The position numbers and the translations under genes were made by a program. The notes below the pieces were generated by a model. That model saw nothing but the letters and a program-made list of their open reading frames with translations. It was not told the origin of the DNA and did not search any database. From Kitasatospora sp. NBC_00374 (GTDB lineage: Bacteria; Actinomycetota; Actinomycetes; Streptomycetales; Streptomycetaceae), in NCBI RefSeq assembly GCF_041434935.1, contig NZ_CP107964.1, positions 6,431,001 through 6,495,000 on the forward strand: a stretch of 64,000 bases of DNA. Reading direction: 5' to 3'. Shown here piece after piece: positions 41,449-50,153 of this stretch (position 1 is the first letter of the stretch; each line of letters starts with the position of its first letter).

Positions 41449-42735
41449 ATGGCATCCCCATCCGTCGACGCCGACGGGGACCGCTCGACCGACTCCGGCC
41501 CGATACCGGCGACCGCCGCGCCGCCGAGCCCGACCACCGTGGTCGTGCTCGGCGGCCTCGTCGCGCTGGGCCCCCTCACTCTCGACCTCTACATGCCGGC
41601 CCTGCCGGCGCTCACCACCGACCTGCACTCCACCGTGCCGGCCGCCCAGCTGACCATCACCGCATCGATGATCGGCCTGTCCCTCGGCCAGCTGCTGTTC
41701 GGCCCGCTGAGTGACCGGCTCGGCCGGCTGCGGCCGCTGACGGTCGGCCTGGTGGTCTACACCCTCGCGACCGTGGTCTGCGCCCTCGCCCCGTCGATGC
41801 CGGTGCTGATCGGCGCGCGGCTCGTCCAGGGCGTCGCCGGCTCGGCCGGGCTGGTGATCTCCCGGGCGATCGCCCGGGACCGCTACGAGGGCGTCGCGAT
41901 GATCCGCTTCCTCGCCTCGCTCGGCATGATCTCCGGACTGGCCCCCATCTTCGCCCCGGTCGTCGGCGGCCAGATCCTGCGGTTCACCCCCTGGCGCGGC
42001 ACCTTCGCCGTGCTCTCGGTGCTCGGCGCGGCGCTCACCCTCGGAATGCTGTTCGTGCTCCGCGAGACGCTGCCCCCGCAGCGGCGGCACGCGGGCGGGC
42101 TCGCGGTCACCTTCCGCGCCATCGGCGGCCTGCTGAGGGAGCGGCCCTTCGTCGGGTACGTGCTGACCAGCACCTTCGCCTTCGGGGCGCTCTTCGCCTA
42201 CATCGGCGGCTCCTCGGTCGTCCTGCAGGGCGTCTACCAGGTCTCCCCGCAGACCTACAGCCTGATCTTCGCCACCAACTCGGTCGCCGTGGTGGCCTTC
42301 ACGCAGCTCAACGGCCGGGTCCTGGCCGGGCGGTTCAGCCAGTCCGTGCTGATGCAGGTGGGGCTCGCCGCCGTCGGCCTCGCCGGCGTGGCGCTGATCG
42401 CCTTCACCACGGTCTGGGACGTCGGGCTGGCGGGCGTGTGGCCCGCGCTGTTCCTGCTGATGGCCGGCCAGGGCCTGATCCTGCCGAACTCCGCCGCCGG
42501 AGCGCTCACCATGGCCCCGCACGCGGCCGGCTCGGCCTCCGCCATGCTCGGCACCAGCACCTTCCTGTGCGGCGCCGTGGTCGCCCCGCTGAGCAGCATC
42601 GGCGGCGAGCCCTCGGCGGTCGCCCTCGGCGCCGTCGTACTCACCTGCGCCGTCCTCGCCGGGGCCGCCTACCTGCTGCTCTGCCGCCCGTGGGCCCGGC
42701 CCGAGCCGGTCGCGGACAGCCCGGCGGCCGCGTAG
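41449..42735 (+). CDS. Bcr/CflA-family multidrug efflux transporter
   Basis: 428 aa, 12-TM major facilitator. GAAGGAG lies 6 nt before the ATG. Family motifs are LTLDLYMPALPAL in helix 1, QLLFGPLSDRLGRLRPL (motif A), RLVQGVAGSAGLVISRAIARD and the antiporter-like segment after it. It would export drugs such as chloramphenicol/bicyclomycin-like compounds or metabolites. No regulator is adjacent. Confidence 0.9.
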   Translation: MASPSVDADGDRSTDSGPIPATAAPPSPTTVVVLGGLVALGPLTLDLYMPALPALTTDLHSTVPAAQLTITASMIGLSLGQLLFGPLSDRLGRLRPLTVGLVVYTLATVVCALAPSMPVLIGARLVQGVAGSAGLVISRAIARDRYEGVAMIRFLASLGMISGLAPIFAPVVGGQILRFTPWRGTFAVLSVLGAALTLGMLFVLRETLPPQRRHAGGLAVTFRAIGGLLRERPFVGYVLTSTFAFGALFAYIGGSSVVLQGVYQVSPQTYSLIFATNSVAVVAFTQLNGRVLAGRFSQSVLMQVGLAAVGLAGVALIAFTTVWDVGLAGVWPALFLLMAGQGLILPNSAAGALTMAPHAAGSASAMLGTSTFLCGAVVAPLSSIGGEPSAVALGAVVLTCAVLAGAAYLLLCRPWARPEPVADSPAAA

Positions 42736-42763
42736 CCGTACCTCTGCTCCCGCCCCGGTGGGG

Positions 42764-43732
42764 CTACCGCCTGCCCCGGGCGAGCAGTTGCGACTGGGCG
42801 TAGGAGGCGAAGCCCGCCCCGGCGGCGGTGGCCGTCGCGTCGGTCGCGTTGCCGCCGGGTTTGGTCGTGCCGGAGACGGTGTAGACGGTGTAGCGGCCGA
42901 TCGCGCCATGGGTGCCCGGGCAGCCTTCGGTGGTGCAGAACGAGGTGCTGCCGGCCGGGACCAGGCCCTGGACCTGGCCCTTGTGGCCGGCGGCCGCGGC
43001 GTCCGCGTTGGCCTTGGCGTCGAACACGGCGACGCCGATGGTCACCGCGCTGGTCCCCGAGGTGTAGGTGGCCCGAAGCATCGCCCGGCAGCCCTGGGCG
43101 GTGACCGGGTCACCGAGGTGGCCGGTGGTGGCGTTCCAGCAGGGGTCCGCCGAGCCGGTGGCCACCCTGGTCCAGGTCTTGCCGTTGACGGTGAGGGTGG
43201 TCGAGGAGAACAGGCCGGCCGGATCCAGCGGAGCGGTGTCGGTGGCCGCGGCGGAGATCACGGTGAGCGGGTCCGGAGGCCCGGCCGGGACGGACGGCGC
43301 GGCGGAGGCGCCGCCGGGCTTGCCGGTGGCCTTCGCGGAGGCCGACCGCGACGCGCTCGCCGAGGCGCCGGGCGAGGCGGACGTGGAGGCGGACTGCGAG
43401 GGCAGGGCCGAGGCGGTGGGTGACGGTGTCTCGGAGGAGCCGCCGAAGGCGAGCGCCGTCGGGCTGTCGGAAGCCGGGCTGGGCCGCGCGTCACCCGCGG
43501 CCGCCGGGGACGGCTTCCCGCCGGTCACCGCGACGGCCGTGGCAGTGAGCCCGCCGATCACCAGGGTGGCGGCCACCGCCCCGCCGACGACCCGGCGCTG
43601 CCTGCGCCGCCGCTGCTCCTGGTCGTGCTGCTCGGCCAGGGCCGCCCAGTCCGGCCCGGTCTGCGGCTGCCCGGCGGGCTGCGGTCCGTTGGGCCCGCCC
43701 CAGCCGTTGCCTGTGCCCCACCCGTCACTCAT
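42764..43732 (-). CDS. Membrane-anchored protein with Ser/Ala/Pro-rich stalk
   Basis: 322 aa. A cytosolic Gly/Pro/Gln head and a basic RRRRQRR stretch precede one transmembrane helix (about residues 47-69). A long Ser/Ala/Pro/Thr stalk (about 70-155) follows, then a C-terminal extracellular domain with four cysteines (CWNATT, GCRAML, FCTTEGC). It looks like a surface-exposed sensor or wall-spanning protein; no enzyme motif. It is convergent with the Bcr/CflA gene. Confidence 0.8.
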   Translation of the reverse strand: MSDGWGTGNGWGGPNGPQPAGQPQTGPDWAALAEQHDQEQRRRRQRRVVGGAVAATLVIGGLTATAVAVTGGKPSPAAAGDARPSPASDSPTALAFGGSSETPSPTASALPSQSASTSASPGASASASRSASAKATGKPGGASAAPSVPAGPPDPLTVISAAATDTAPLDPAGLFSSTTLTVNGKTWTRVATGSADPCWNATTGHLGDPVTAQGCRAMLRATYTSGTSAVTIGVAVFDAKANADAAAAGHKGQVQGLVPAGSTSFCTTEGCPGTHGAIGRYTVYTVSGTTKPGGNATDATATAAGAGFASYAQSQLLARGRR

Positions 43733-43822
43733 GGTCAGCGATCCTAGAACACCGGAGCGATTTCGCGGGACGGTCCCGCAGGTCCGCCCGGAGGACCGTG
43801 CGGACCTGCGGGGCCGGAAGGG

Positions 43823-45562
43823 TCAGGAGACGGTGAAGTCGTCCCCGTACACGCTGCCCTGCCCGAACCAGCCGTGCAGGTAGACGGTGACGGTGCCGGA
43901 GGCCCCGGTGGTGAACGGCACGCTCAGCCTGGTCCAGCCCGTGCTGGACGTCCAGCTGCTCGCCGTGGCACCGCCGCTGACACCCAGGAAGGCGTAGCTG
44001 CCCTGCACCCACGCGCTCAGGGTGTACCTGGTGTCGGGCGCGAGGGTCACGCTCTGGCCGCACTCGCCGGTCTGACCCGCGGTGGCCGCCGCCTGGAGGG
44101 ACCTGCTCCCGGCGTGCACCGGCGTGGAGACCACGGCGCCGCCGCTCTGGCACGTCCAGGGGCTCAGACTGCCGCTCTCCAGGCCCCCGTTGACCAGCCC
44201 GCTCCCGCCGGACCCGTTGACGGTCAGGGTGTAGGTGGCGGTGCGGCTGCCGGAGGGGGCGGTGCCGGTGACGGTGAGCGGGTAGCTGCCGGGGGCGGCC
44301 GCGGCGGTGGTGGTGATGGTCAGGCCGGCGGCGGTGCCGGCGGTGACGGAGGAGGCGCTCAGGCTGGCGGTGACGCCGGCGGGTGCGCCGGTGACGGCGA
44401 GGTTGACGGTCTGCGCGGAGCCCGCGGTGACGGCGGTGTTGACCGTCGCGGTGGCCGAACCGCCCGGGTTCACGGCGCCGTTGGCGGGCGCCAGAGCGAC
44501 CGAGAAGTCGTTGGTGCTCTGGCCGCCGCGGGTGAACGGCGCGAAGATCCGCGAGAAGTCCCAGGTGTTCTGGTTGATCCCGGAGCAGCTGTCGGAGCCG
44601 GCGGTGCCGGGGCAGCCGCCGTTGTCGCGCTGCAGCGCCCAGAAGGACAGCGTGTTGATGCCCTTCTCGGTGGCCCAGTTGTAGACGTTGGTGGCGTCGG
44701 CCAGGGTGAAGGTCTCGGCCGGGCCGAAGTCGTCGATGCCCAGCATCTCGATGATGCCGATCGAACCCCACAGCTGCGCGGGCGACTTGGCCGGGTAGAG
44801 CTTGGCGAGCTGGTTGTAGAGCCCGGTGGTCGCGGTCTTGGTGTCCTCGCCCATGGTGTGGGCGGCGTTGTCGTAGTAGTCGAAGGTCATCTGGTTGACG
44901 ACGTCGATCCGCGCGTTGTTCTGCACCGCGTTCTTGAGCACCGCGAGTCCGCTGGCGGCGAGCCCGCCGGTGGTGGTCGGCAGCGTGTACGAGAACTGGA
45001 TGGAGCGGCCGTTGGCGGCGGCCCAGTCCTGTACCAGCTTGATCGCCTTGTTGCGGCGGTCGATGCCGGCCGTGTTGGTCAGTGAGTTGTCCTCGATGTC
45101 GAGGTCGATCCGGCTGATCTCGTAGGTGGTGATCACCTTCTCGAAGGCCGCGGCGATGGCGTTCACGTCGGTGCAGCTGTCGGCGAGTTCGGTGCCGGTG
45201 TTGTCGGCGGTGTAGCCGCCGAAGGACGGGATGACGTCGCCGCCGTCGGCCCGGATGGTGGTGATCTCGCTGCCGAAGACGGTGGAGGAGACCGGCATCC
45301 CGGTGTCGCCGTTCCAGTACGGCGTGCAGGATCCCTTGGCGGCGGTCTGGAGGAAGGCCATGGTCAGGTGCTTGGCGCCGGACTGGGCGGCCAGGGTGGC
45401 CGGATCGGCGCCCGTCCAGGCCTCGAAGTAGGGGGCGAAGACGTGCTGCGGCAGCGGGGTCGCCGCATGGGCGGTGCCGCCGCCGACGACCAGCAGGCTC
45501 GCCGATGCGGCCACGGTGGCACAGGTGGTCAGCAGGGCCTGGATCGATCTGTACAGGCGCAT
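43823..45562 (-). CDS. Secreted GH18-type chitinase with Ig-like and carbohydrate-binding domains
   Basis: 579 aa. GGAG precedes the ATG at 45562. A Sec signal (MRLYRSIQALLTTC to AHA near residue 33) leads to a GH18-like catalytic domain in which RIDLDIEDN near residue 150 provides the DxDxE catalytic residues. A beta-sandwich of putative-Ig/NEW3 type (about 365-470) and a C-terminal CBM-like jelly roll (about 475-579) follow. It degrades chitin or related polymers outside the cell. A DasR-type site in its promoter predicts induction when amino-sugar levels change. Confidence 0.9.
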   Translation of the reverse strand: MRLYRSIQALLTTCATVAASASLLVVGGGTAHAATPLPQHVFAPYFEAWTGADPATLAAQSGAKHLTMAFLQTAAKGSCTPYWNGDTGMPVSSTVFGSEITTIRADGGDVIPSFGGYTADNTGTELADSCTDVNAIAAAFEKVITTYEISRIDLDIEDNSLTNTAGIDRRNKAIKLVQDWAAANGRSIQFSYTLPTTTGGLAASGLAVLKNAVQNNARIDVVNQMTFDYYDNAAHTMGEDTKTATTGLYNQLAKLYPAKSPAQLWGSIGIIEMLGIDDFGPAETFTLADATNVYNWATEKGINTLSFWALQRDNGGCPGTAGSDSCSGINQNTWDFSRIFAPFTRGGQSTNDFSVALAPANGAVNPGGSATATVNTAVTAGSAQTVNLAVTGAPAGVTASLSASSVTAGTAAGLTITTTAAAAPGSYPLTVTGTAPSGSRTATYTLTVNGSGGSGLVNGGLESGSLSPWTCQSGGAVVSTPVHAGSRSLQAAATAGQTGECGQSVTLAPDTRYTLSAWVQGSYAFLGVSGGATASSWTSSTGWTRLSVPFTTGASGTVTVYLHGWFGQGSVYGDDFTVS

Positions 45563-45730
45563 GGATGCTCCAACAGACAGGAAGGAAGGCCGCCGGCCCG
45601 GACCTGGACGCGGCGGTGACTGCCGCGGCGGCGGCAGGTACGGCTGGGGTGGTGCGGCGGTGCACGACAGCACAGCCGGCCGGTGGTCACACCCCCACGA
45701 TGCGTCCCGGTCGGAAGACCACCGCCTATG

Positions 45731-45756
45731 TTTGGACTAGACCAGTCGTCTGTCAA
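45731..45756 (-). promoter_or_regulatory. DasR (dre-type) site within the chitinase promoter
   Basis: On the minus strand, ACTGGTCTAGTCCAAA (45746-45731) matches the DasR consensus ACTGGTCTAGACCAGT at 14 of 16 positions. A consensus -35 TTGACA lies at 45756-45751, immediately upstream, so the site occupies the spacer/-10 region. The start codon is about 170 bp downstream. Confidence 0.75.
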
Positions 45757-46201
45757 GAGCCCTAACAGTTCGTCAGCGCAGCGTCCGGCGCCGGTGTCCC
45801 GGGCGGACGTCCCGCTTGCCGAGCCCGCCACCGATCCGAGATGATCGCTCTCATGTGCGACTTCGACCGGGAGGGCGGCCACCGCCCGCGCCGATGAGCC
45901 CCGCACCGCCGCCCGGGGAGGCGGCAGGCCAGGGCCCCGAGTCGCTCGTCACCGCCGCACCGTGCGGCCCCGCCCGGGAAGCCCGGGCCGACATGCGACC
46001 GGACGCAGGAGGAGCAGCGGACTTCCGCACGCCGCCGGTGCGGGCGGTGGTGGCGCCGTGGGACGCGGGTGTCGGCCCCGGCGCGGAGGCGGACCCCCGT
46101 GCGGCGTTCGCGACGCGGGCGGGCGGCGGCCGGCCGCGGGGGCCGCGGGAGAAGGTACGGACCGCGGGCCCGGTGGCCGGCGCGCGGTTCCGCTGATGAC
46201 C
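45757..46201 (+). other. Gap region with only weak coding signals
   Basis: No convincing gene is visible. The best candidate is a 14-aa ORF (45853-45897, MCDFDREGG...) whose TGA overlaps the ATG of a 100-aa Ala/Pro/Arg-rich ORF at 45894-46196. TTGCCG, 18 bp and GATGAT lie 7 nt before the first ATG, mimicking a leaderless promoter. The larger ORF has fairly G/C-rich third positions but no recognisable fold or Shine-Dalgarno. Confidence 0.3.
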
Positions 46202-46241
46202 ACTCCCGGGTCGGACGCCGGGGGGCGCCCGACCCGGGAGT
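46202..46241. terminator. Hairpin at end of osmoprotectant operon
   Basis: ACTCCCGGGTCGG (46202-46214) pairs perfectly with 46229-46241 over a 14-nt loop. It lies 35 bp past the last gene of the minus-strand ABC operon. Confidence 0.75.
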
Positions 46242-46275
46242 TGTTCCACCGCCTCGACCGGCGGCGGGGGGACGA

Positions 46276-47193
46276 TCAGCCGAGGTTGTTGGCCTTCAGC
46301 CAGTCCTTGGCGACCTTCTGCGGGTCCTCCTTGTCCACCGCGACCTTGGTCATCAGGGCGGTCAGCCCGGCGGTGTCCAGCTTGGCGGAGACGGCGTTCA
46401 GCGCGGCGGTCGCGGTCGCGTCCACACCGGCCTTGTTGACCAGCGGCGTGACGTTCTGGGAGCTGAAGGCGTTCTTCGGGTCGGCCAGCGAGACCAGCTT
46501 GAACTGGACGATCCGCGGGTCGGTGGTGAACACGTTGCCGACCTGGATGCCGCCGTCCTTGAGGGCGTTGGCGGTGGTGTCGGCGGTCGGCTTCCACTCC
46601 TTGAAGGTCAGCCCGTAGACGTCCTTGAACTGCTGCTCGCGGCGCGACCTGAACTCCGGCGGGCCGCCGAGGGTGAACTCGCCCGCCTTGGCGCCGAGGT
46701 CCGCGATGCTCTTGAGCTGGAACTTGTCCGCGGTCTCCTGGGTGACGGTGAGCGAGTCCTTGTCCTCGGCCGCCGCCGAGTCCAGTACCGCCAGCTCGGC
46801 GGGCAGCTTCTGCTGCAGCGCGGCGTTGACGTCCTGGGTGCCGGTGGCGGTCGCCTTCGGGTCCAGGTAGCCGAGCAGGGCGCCGTTGTACTCCGGCAGC
46901 ACCGTCAAGCTGCCGCTCTGCAGCTGCCCGTACAGCACCTCGCGGCTGCCGATGTTGAACTTCTCCTCGACCTTCACGCCCTTGGCCTTGAGGGCCTGCG
47001 AGTAGATCGAGGCGAGCAGCACGTTCTCCGGGAAGTTGGCCGAGCCGACCACCACGGTCCTGCCTCCGGTCCCCGAGGCGGCGCCGCCGCTGCCGGGCGC
47101 CGCCAGCGGGTCACTGCCGCCCGAGGAGCTGCAGGCGGCCGCGCCCAGCACGATCGCGGCGGCGGTGAGGGTTCTGACCAGACGGGACGTCAT
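46276..47193 (-). CDS. Osmoprotectant ABC transporter substrate-binding lipoprotein
   Basis: 305 aa. The ATG at 47193 overlaps the preceding permease stop by 4 nt. Lipobox GAAACSSS is near residue 21. The OpuAC/ProX-type domain is visible in VVVGSANFPENVLLASIYSQAL, NIGSREVLYGQLQSGSLTVLPEYNGALLGY in pieces, and GGIQVGNVFTTDPRI. It binds glycine betaine, carnitine, choline or a similar quaternary amine outside the membrane. It is the last gene of a four-gene coupled operon. Confidence 0.92.
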   Translation of the reverse strand: MTSRLVRTLTAAAIVLGAAACSSSGGSDPLAAPGSGGAASGTGGRTVVVGSANFPENVLLASIYSQALKAKGVKVEEKFNIGSREVLYGQLQSGSLTVLPEYNGALLGYLDPKATATGTQDVNAALQQKLPAELAVLDSAAAEDKDSLTVTQETADKFQLKSIADLGAKAGEFTLGGPPEFRSRREQQFKDVYGLTFKEWKPTADTTANALKDGGIQVGNVFTTDPRIVQFKLVSLADPKNAFSSQNVTPLVNKAGVDATATAALNAVSAKLDTAGLTALMTKVAVDKEDPQKVAKDWLKANNLG

Positions 47194-47885
47194 AGTGCTT
47201 CCTTGGGAGTGGTGGCGGACCGCCGGACGCGGGCGCCGGGCGGCAGGGTGAGACGGATCAGGAGGGCGAACACCAGCTGGGTGGCCACGGCCAGCAGCAC
47301 CACCAGCAGGGCGCCGCCGAGCGTGGTCGGGAAGTCGCGGGTGGCCAGCCCGTCGATGACATACCGGCCGAGCCCGCCGAGGCCGACGTAGGCGGCCACC
47401 GTGGCGGTCGCGATGACCTGGACGGCCGCGGTGCGCAGGCCCGCCAGCGCCGTCGGCAGCGCCGCCGGGACACACACGCCGAACAGCACCTGGCGGTGGG
47501 TCAGGCCGATCCCGCGGGCGGCGTCGCGGACCTCCGGGTCGGTGCCCGCGATGCCCTCGGCGGTGGCCACCAGCAGCGGTGGCGCGGCCAGCGCGACCAG
47601 CGGCACCAGTACGGCGAGGTCGTCGACCCCGGCCAGCAGCACCGCCAGGGTCACCAGGCCCAGGGTGGGCAGCGCCCGGGCGACGCCGGTGAGTGCGGTG
47701 ACCACGAAGGTGCCGCGGCCGGTGTAGCCGATCAGCAGGCCGACCGGGATCGCGAGCACCGCCGCGAGCAGCAGGGCCTCGCCGGAGATCACCAGGTGTT
47801 CGGCGATCCGGTGGGCGATCGCGTCGGGGCCGCTGCGGTGGTCCGGGGCGGTGAAGAAGGTGCTGAGCCAGCTGAACCAGTTCAT
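47190..47885 (-). CDS. Osmoprotectant ABC transporter permease 1
   Basis: 231 aa with five to six transmembrane helices and the BPD-transporter EAA-type loop around DPEVRDAARGIGLTHRQVLFG. Its stop overlaps the binding-protein gene (ATGA) and its start overlaps the other permease. It resembles the OpuBB/OpuBD permease type, in which two permeases share one ATPase. Confidence 0.9.
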   Translation of the reverse strand: MNWFSWLSTFFTAPDHRSGPDAIAHRIAEHLVISGEALLLAAVLAIPVGLLIGYTGRGTFVVTALTGVARALPTLGLVTLAVLLAGVDDLAVLVPLVALAAPPLLVATAEGIAGTDPEVRDAARGIGLTHRQVLFGVCVPAALPTALAGLRTAAVQVIATATVAAYVGLGGLGRYVIDGLATRDFPTTLGGALLVVLLAVATQLVFALLIRLTLPPGARVRRSATTPKEAL

Positions 47886-48550
47886 CGGCCGGCCCCCGCC
47901 CGCCGGGTCGCCCACGGGGCGAGCAGCCGCCGGGCCAGCACCAGCAGCAGATCGGTGACCAGCGCCAGCAGCGCCACCAGGACGATCCCGGCCACGATCG
48001 GCGTCGGGAAGGTCCGCTGGAAGCCGTCGATGAACAGGTAGCCGAGACCGCCCCGGCCGACCAGCGCGCCGACCGCGGCCAGCGAGATGGAGGCGACCGC
48101 CGCCACCCGCAGCCCGGCCGCCAGGAACGGCACCGCGGCGGGCAGCTCGACGGCCGTCAGCCGGTGCCAGTGGCCGTAGCCCATCGCGGTGGCGGCCTGC
48201 CGGACGGCCTCGGGCACCGCGCGCAGCCCGTCCACCGTGGTCGGCAGCAGGACGGCGACGGCGTAGAAGGTGAGCGGGATCATCACCGTCGCCCGGGTGG
48301 CCAGCCCGGTGTACGGGATCAGCACCACGAACACGGCCAGCGAGGGCAGGGCGTAGACCACGTTGAACAGGCCGGCCAGCGGCTGGTACAGCTTCGGCCA
48401 GCGGGTGCAGGCGAGGCCCAGCGGGACGGCGACCAGGGTGCCGATCAGCACCGGGACCAGGGCGATCACGGCGTGGTCCAGGGTGAGGTCCCGCAGGTAG
48501 CCGAGATGGTCGCCGATCCAGTTCCAGCGGACCAGGGGTTCACCGTCCAC
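47882..48550 (-). CDS. Osmoprotectant ABC transporter permease 2
   Basis: 222 aa. The GTG at 48550 overlaps the ATPase gene end by 11 nt. Helices alternate with the EAA loop VPEAVRQAATAMGYGHWHRLTAVELP. YALPSLAVFVVLIPYTG is typical of OpuB-class permeases. It forms the membrane channel with permease 1. Confidence 0.88.
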   Translation of the reverse strand: MDGEPLVRWNWIGDHLGYLRDLTLDHAVIALVPVLIGTLVAVPLGLACTRWPKLYQPLAGLFNVVYALPSLAVFVVLIPYTGLATRATVMIPLTFYAVAVLLPTTVDGLRAVPEAVRQAATAMGYGHWHRLTAVELPAAVPFLAAGLRVAAVASISLAAVGALVGRGGLGYLFIDGFQRTFPTPIVAGIVLVALLALVTDLLLVLARRLLAPWATRRAGAGR

Positions 48551-49655
48551 CGGGCGCCGCCCCGTGCTCGGCCTCGGCGGGCTTCCCGGCGGGTTCCTCG
48601 GCGGGTTCCTCGGCTGCGGACGGGGACGTGACGGTGGCAGGCCCGGTGGCGGCGAGGACCGTCGCCCGGTCCGCGAGGCCGGTGGCCCGGCCGGTGTCGT
48701 CCACCGCGACGGCCGCACCGGCGGGGGAGAGCACCGCGGCGTCCAGTGCGCTGCGCAGGGTGTCCCGCCCGGGGTGGAAGGCGGGCGCCGGGTGCAGTCC
48801 CGCGCTGTGCGGGGAGCGCCAGCCGAGCGGCCGGCCGTCCCCGTCCAGGGCCAGCTGCCAGCCGCCGGGGCGGTGGGTCACCGGCTCCAGGCCGAGGCCG
48901 TCCGCCGGCCGCAGCCCGAGGCCGCGCAGCCCGCGGTCACGGCCCAGGAAGGCCGCCACGTCGGCGTCGGCCGGAGCGGTGAGGAGGGTGTGCGGATCGG
49001 CCAGCTGGGCGATCTCGCCGTGCTCGCGGAGCACCACCACCTGGTCGCCCAGGCGGACGGCCTCCTCGATGTCGTGGGTGACGAACAGCACGGTCTTGTT
49101 CAGCTCCGACTGCAGGCGCAGCAGCTCCTCCTGCAGACCGGCCCGCACCACCGGGTCGACCGCGCTGAACGGCTCGTCCATCAGCAGGACGGGCGGGTCG
49201 GCGGCGAGCGCCCGGGCCACTCCGACCCGCTGCTGCTGACCGCCCGACAGCTGGTACGGGTAGCGGGTGCCCGTCTCCGGGGACAGGCCGACCAGCTCCA
49301 GCAACTCCTGGGCGCGGGCCCGGGAGCGCCTGCGGTCCCAGCCGAGCAGCCGCGGCACGGTGGCGATGTTCTCCAGCACCCGCCGGTGCGGGAACAGGCC
49401 GGCCTGCTGGATCACGTACCCGATGCCGCGGCGAAGCCTGGCCGCGTCCTGCTCGGCGACGTCGACGCCGTCCAGCAGCACCCGGCCGGAGGTCGGCTCG
49501 ACCATCCGGTTGACCATCCGCAGGATCGTGGTCTTGCCGCAGCCGGACGGACCGACCAGGACTGTTATTCGCCCGGCGGGGACGTCGAGGTCAAGGCCCC
49601 CGACGGCGACCGTGCCGTCGGGGTGGCGCTTGGCGGCGCCGTCGAATCTGATCAC
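48540..49655 (-). CDS. Osmoprotectant ABC transporter ATPase with CBS-like tail
   Basis: 371 aa from the GTG at 49655, 8 nt after GAGGA. Walker A GPSGCGKTT (about residues 36-44), signature LSGGQQQR and Walker B VLLMDEPFSAVD are intact. Residues about 240-345 carry CBS-domain-like sequence, as in OpuA-type ionic-strength sensors, but only loosely conserved. An Ala/Glu/Pro-rich tail (about 345-371) follows. It powers uptake of compatible solutes. First gene of the operon. Confidence 0.9.
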   Translation of the reverse strand: MIRFDGAAKRHPDGTVAVGGLDLDVPAGRITVLVGPSGCGKTTILRMVNRMVEPTSGRVLLDGVDVAEQDAARLRRGIGYVIQQAGLFPHRRVLENIATVPRLLGWDRRRSRARAQELLELVGLSPETGTRYPYQLSGGQQQRVGVARALAADPPVLLMDEPFSAVDPVVRAGLQEELLRLQSELNKTVLFVTHDIEEAVRLGDQVVVLREHGEIAQLADPHTLLTAPADADVAAFLGRDRGLRGLGLRPADGLGLEPVTHRPGGWQLALDGDGRPLGWRSPHSAGLHPAPAFHPGRDTLRSALDAAVLSPAGAAVAVDDTGRATGLADRATVLAATGPATVTSPSAAEEPAEEPAGKPAEAEHGAAPGGR

Positions 49656-49712
49656 AGGGTTGGTCCTCAGCGGTGGCCGTGCGGTGGAATCGAACAACTG
49701 TCGAACGGTAAG

Positions 49713-50153
49713 TCAGCCATGCTGGTGCCCGGGCTCGGCTCGGCGCAAACCTTGATCCGCCGGACGGGTCGGCAGCCCGGCCGCGGCCCAGGCGACGAAG
49801 CCGCCGTCCAGGTCCGTGGCCCGGTGCAGGCCCAGCTCCCGCAGACTCGCGGCCGCCAGACTCGACGCATACCCCTCCGAGCAGACCACGATCACCTCGA
49901 TCTCGCTGCCGCTCGCCTCGGGGATCCGGTGACTGCCCGTCGGATCAAGCCGCCATTCCAGCACATTGCGCTCGATGATCAGCGAATCGGGGATCTCGCC
50001 CTCCCGGGCACGCTGAGCGGCCGGACGGATGTCCACCAGCAGCGCACCCCGGGCCGCCGCCTCCTGAGCCTCCGTCGGCCCCGGCCGGTGCACCCCGACC
50101 CGCGAACGCGCCACCAGCGCGTCCACCCCGCTCACCCGACCGGCCGCGCTCAC
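49713..50153 (-). CDS. Rhodanese-like sulfurtransferase
   Basis: 146 aa from a GTG at 50153 that overlaps the cysteine dioxygenase stop by 4 nt. The active-site loop is VVCSEGYASS with the catalytic Cys, and RGALLVDIRPAAQRAREGEI is the N-terminal rhodanese motif. It would move sulfane sulfur to a thiol acceptor. The coupling to cysteine dioxygenase points to sulfur handling during cysteine breakdown. Confidence 0.9.
   Translation of the reverse strand: MSAAGRVSGVDALVARSRVGVHRPGPTEAQEAAARGALLVDIRPAAQRAREGEIPDSLIIERNVLEWRLDPTGSHRIPEASGSEIEVIVVCSEGYASSLAAASLRELGLHRATDLDGGFVAWAAAGLPTRPADQGLRRAEPGHQHG

Noticed and set aside
45762..45770. CTAACAG-like sequence upstream of the chitinase as another TetR operator
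   Set aside because: Only one half-site is present, without a dyad.
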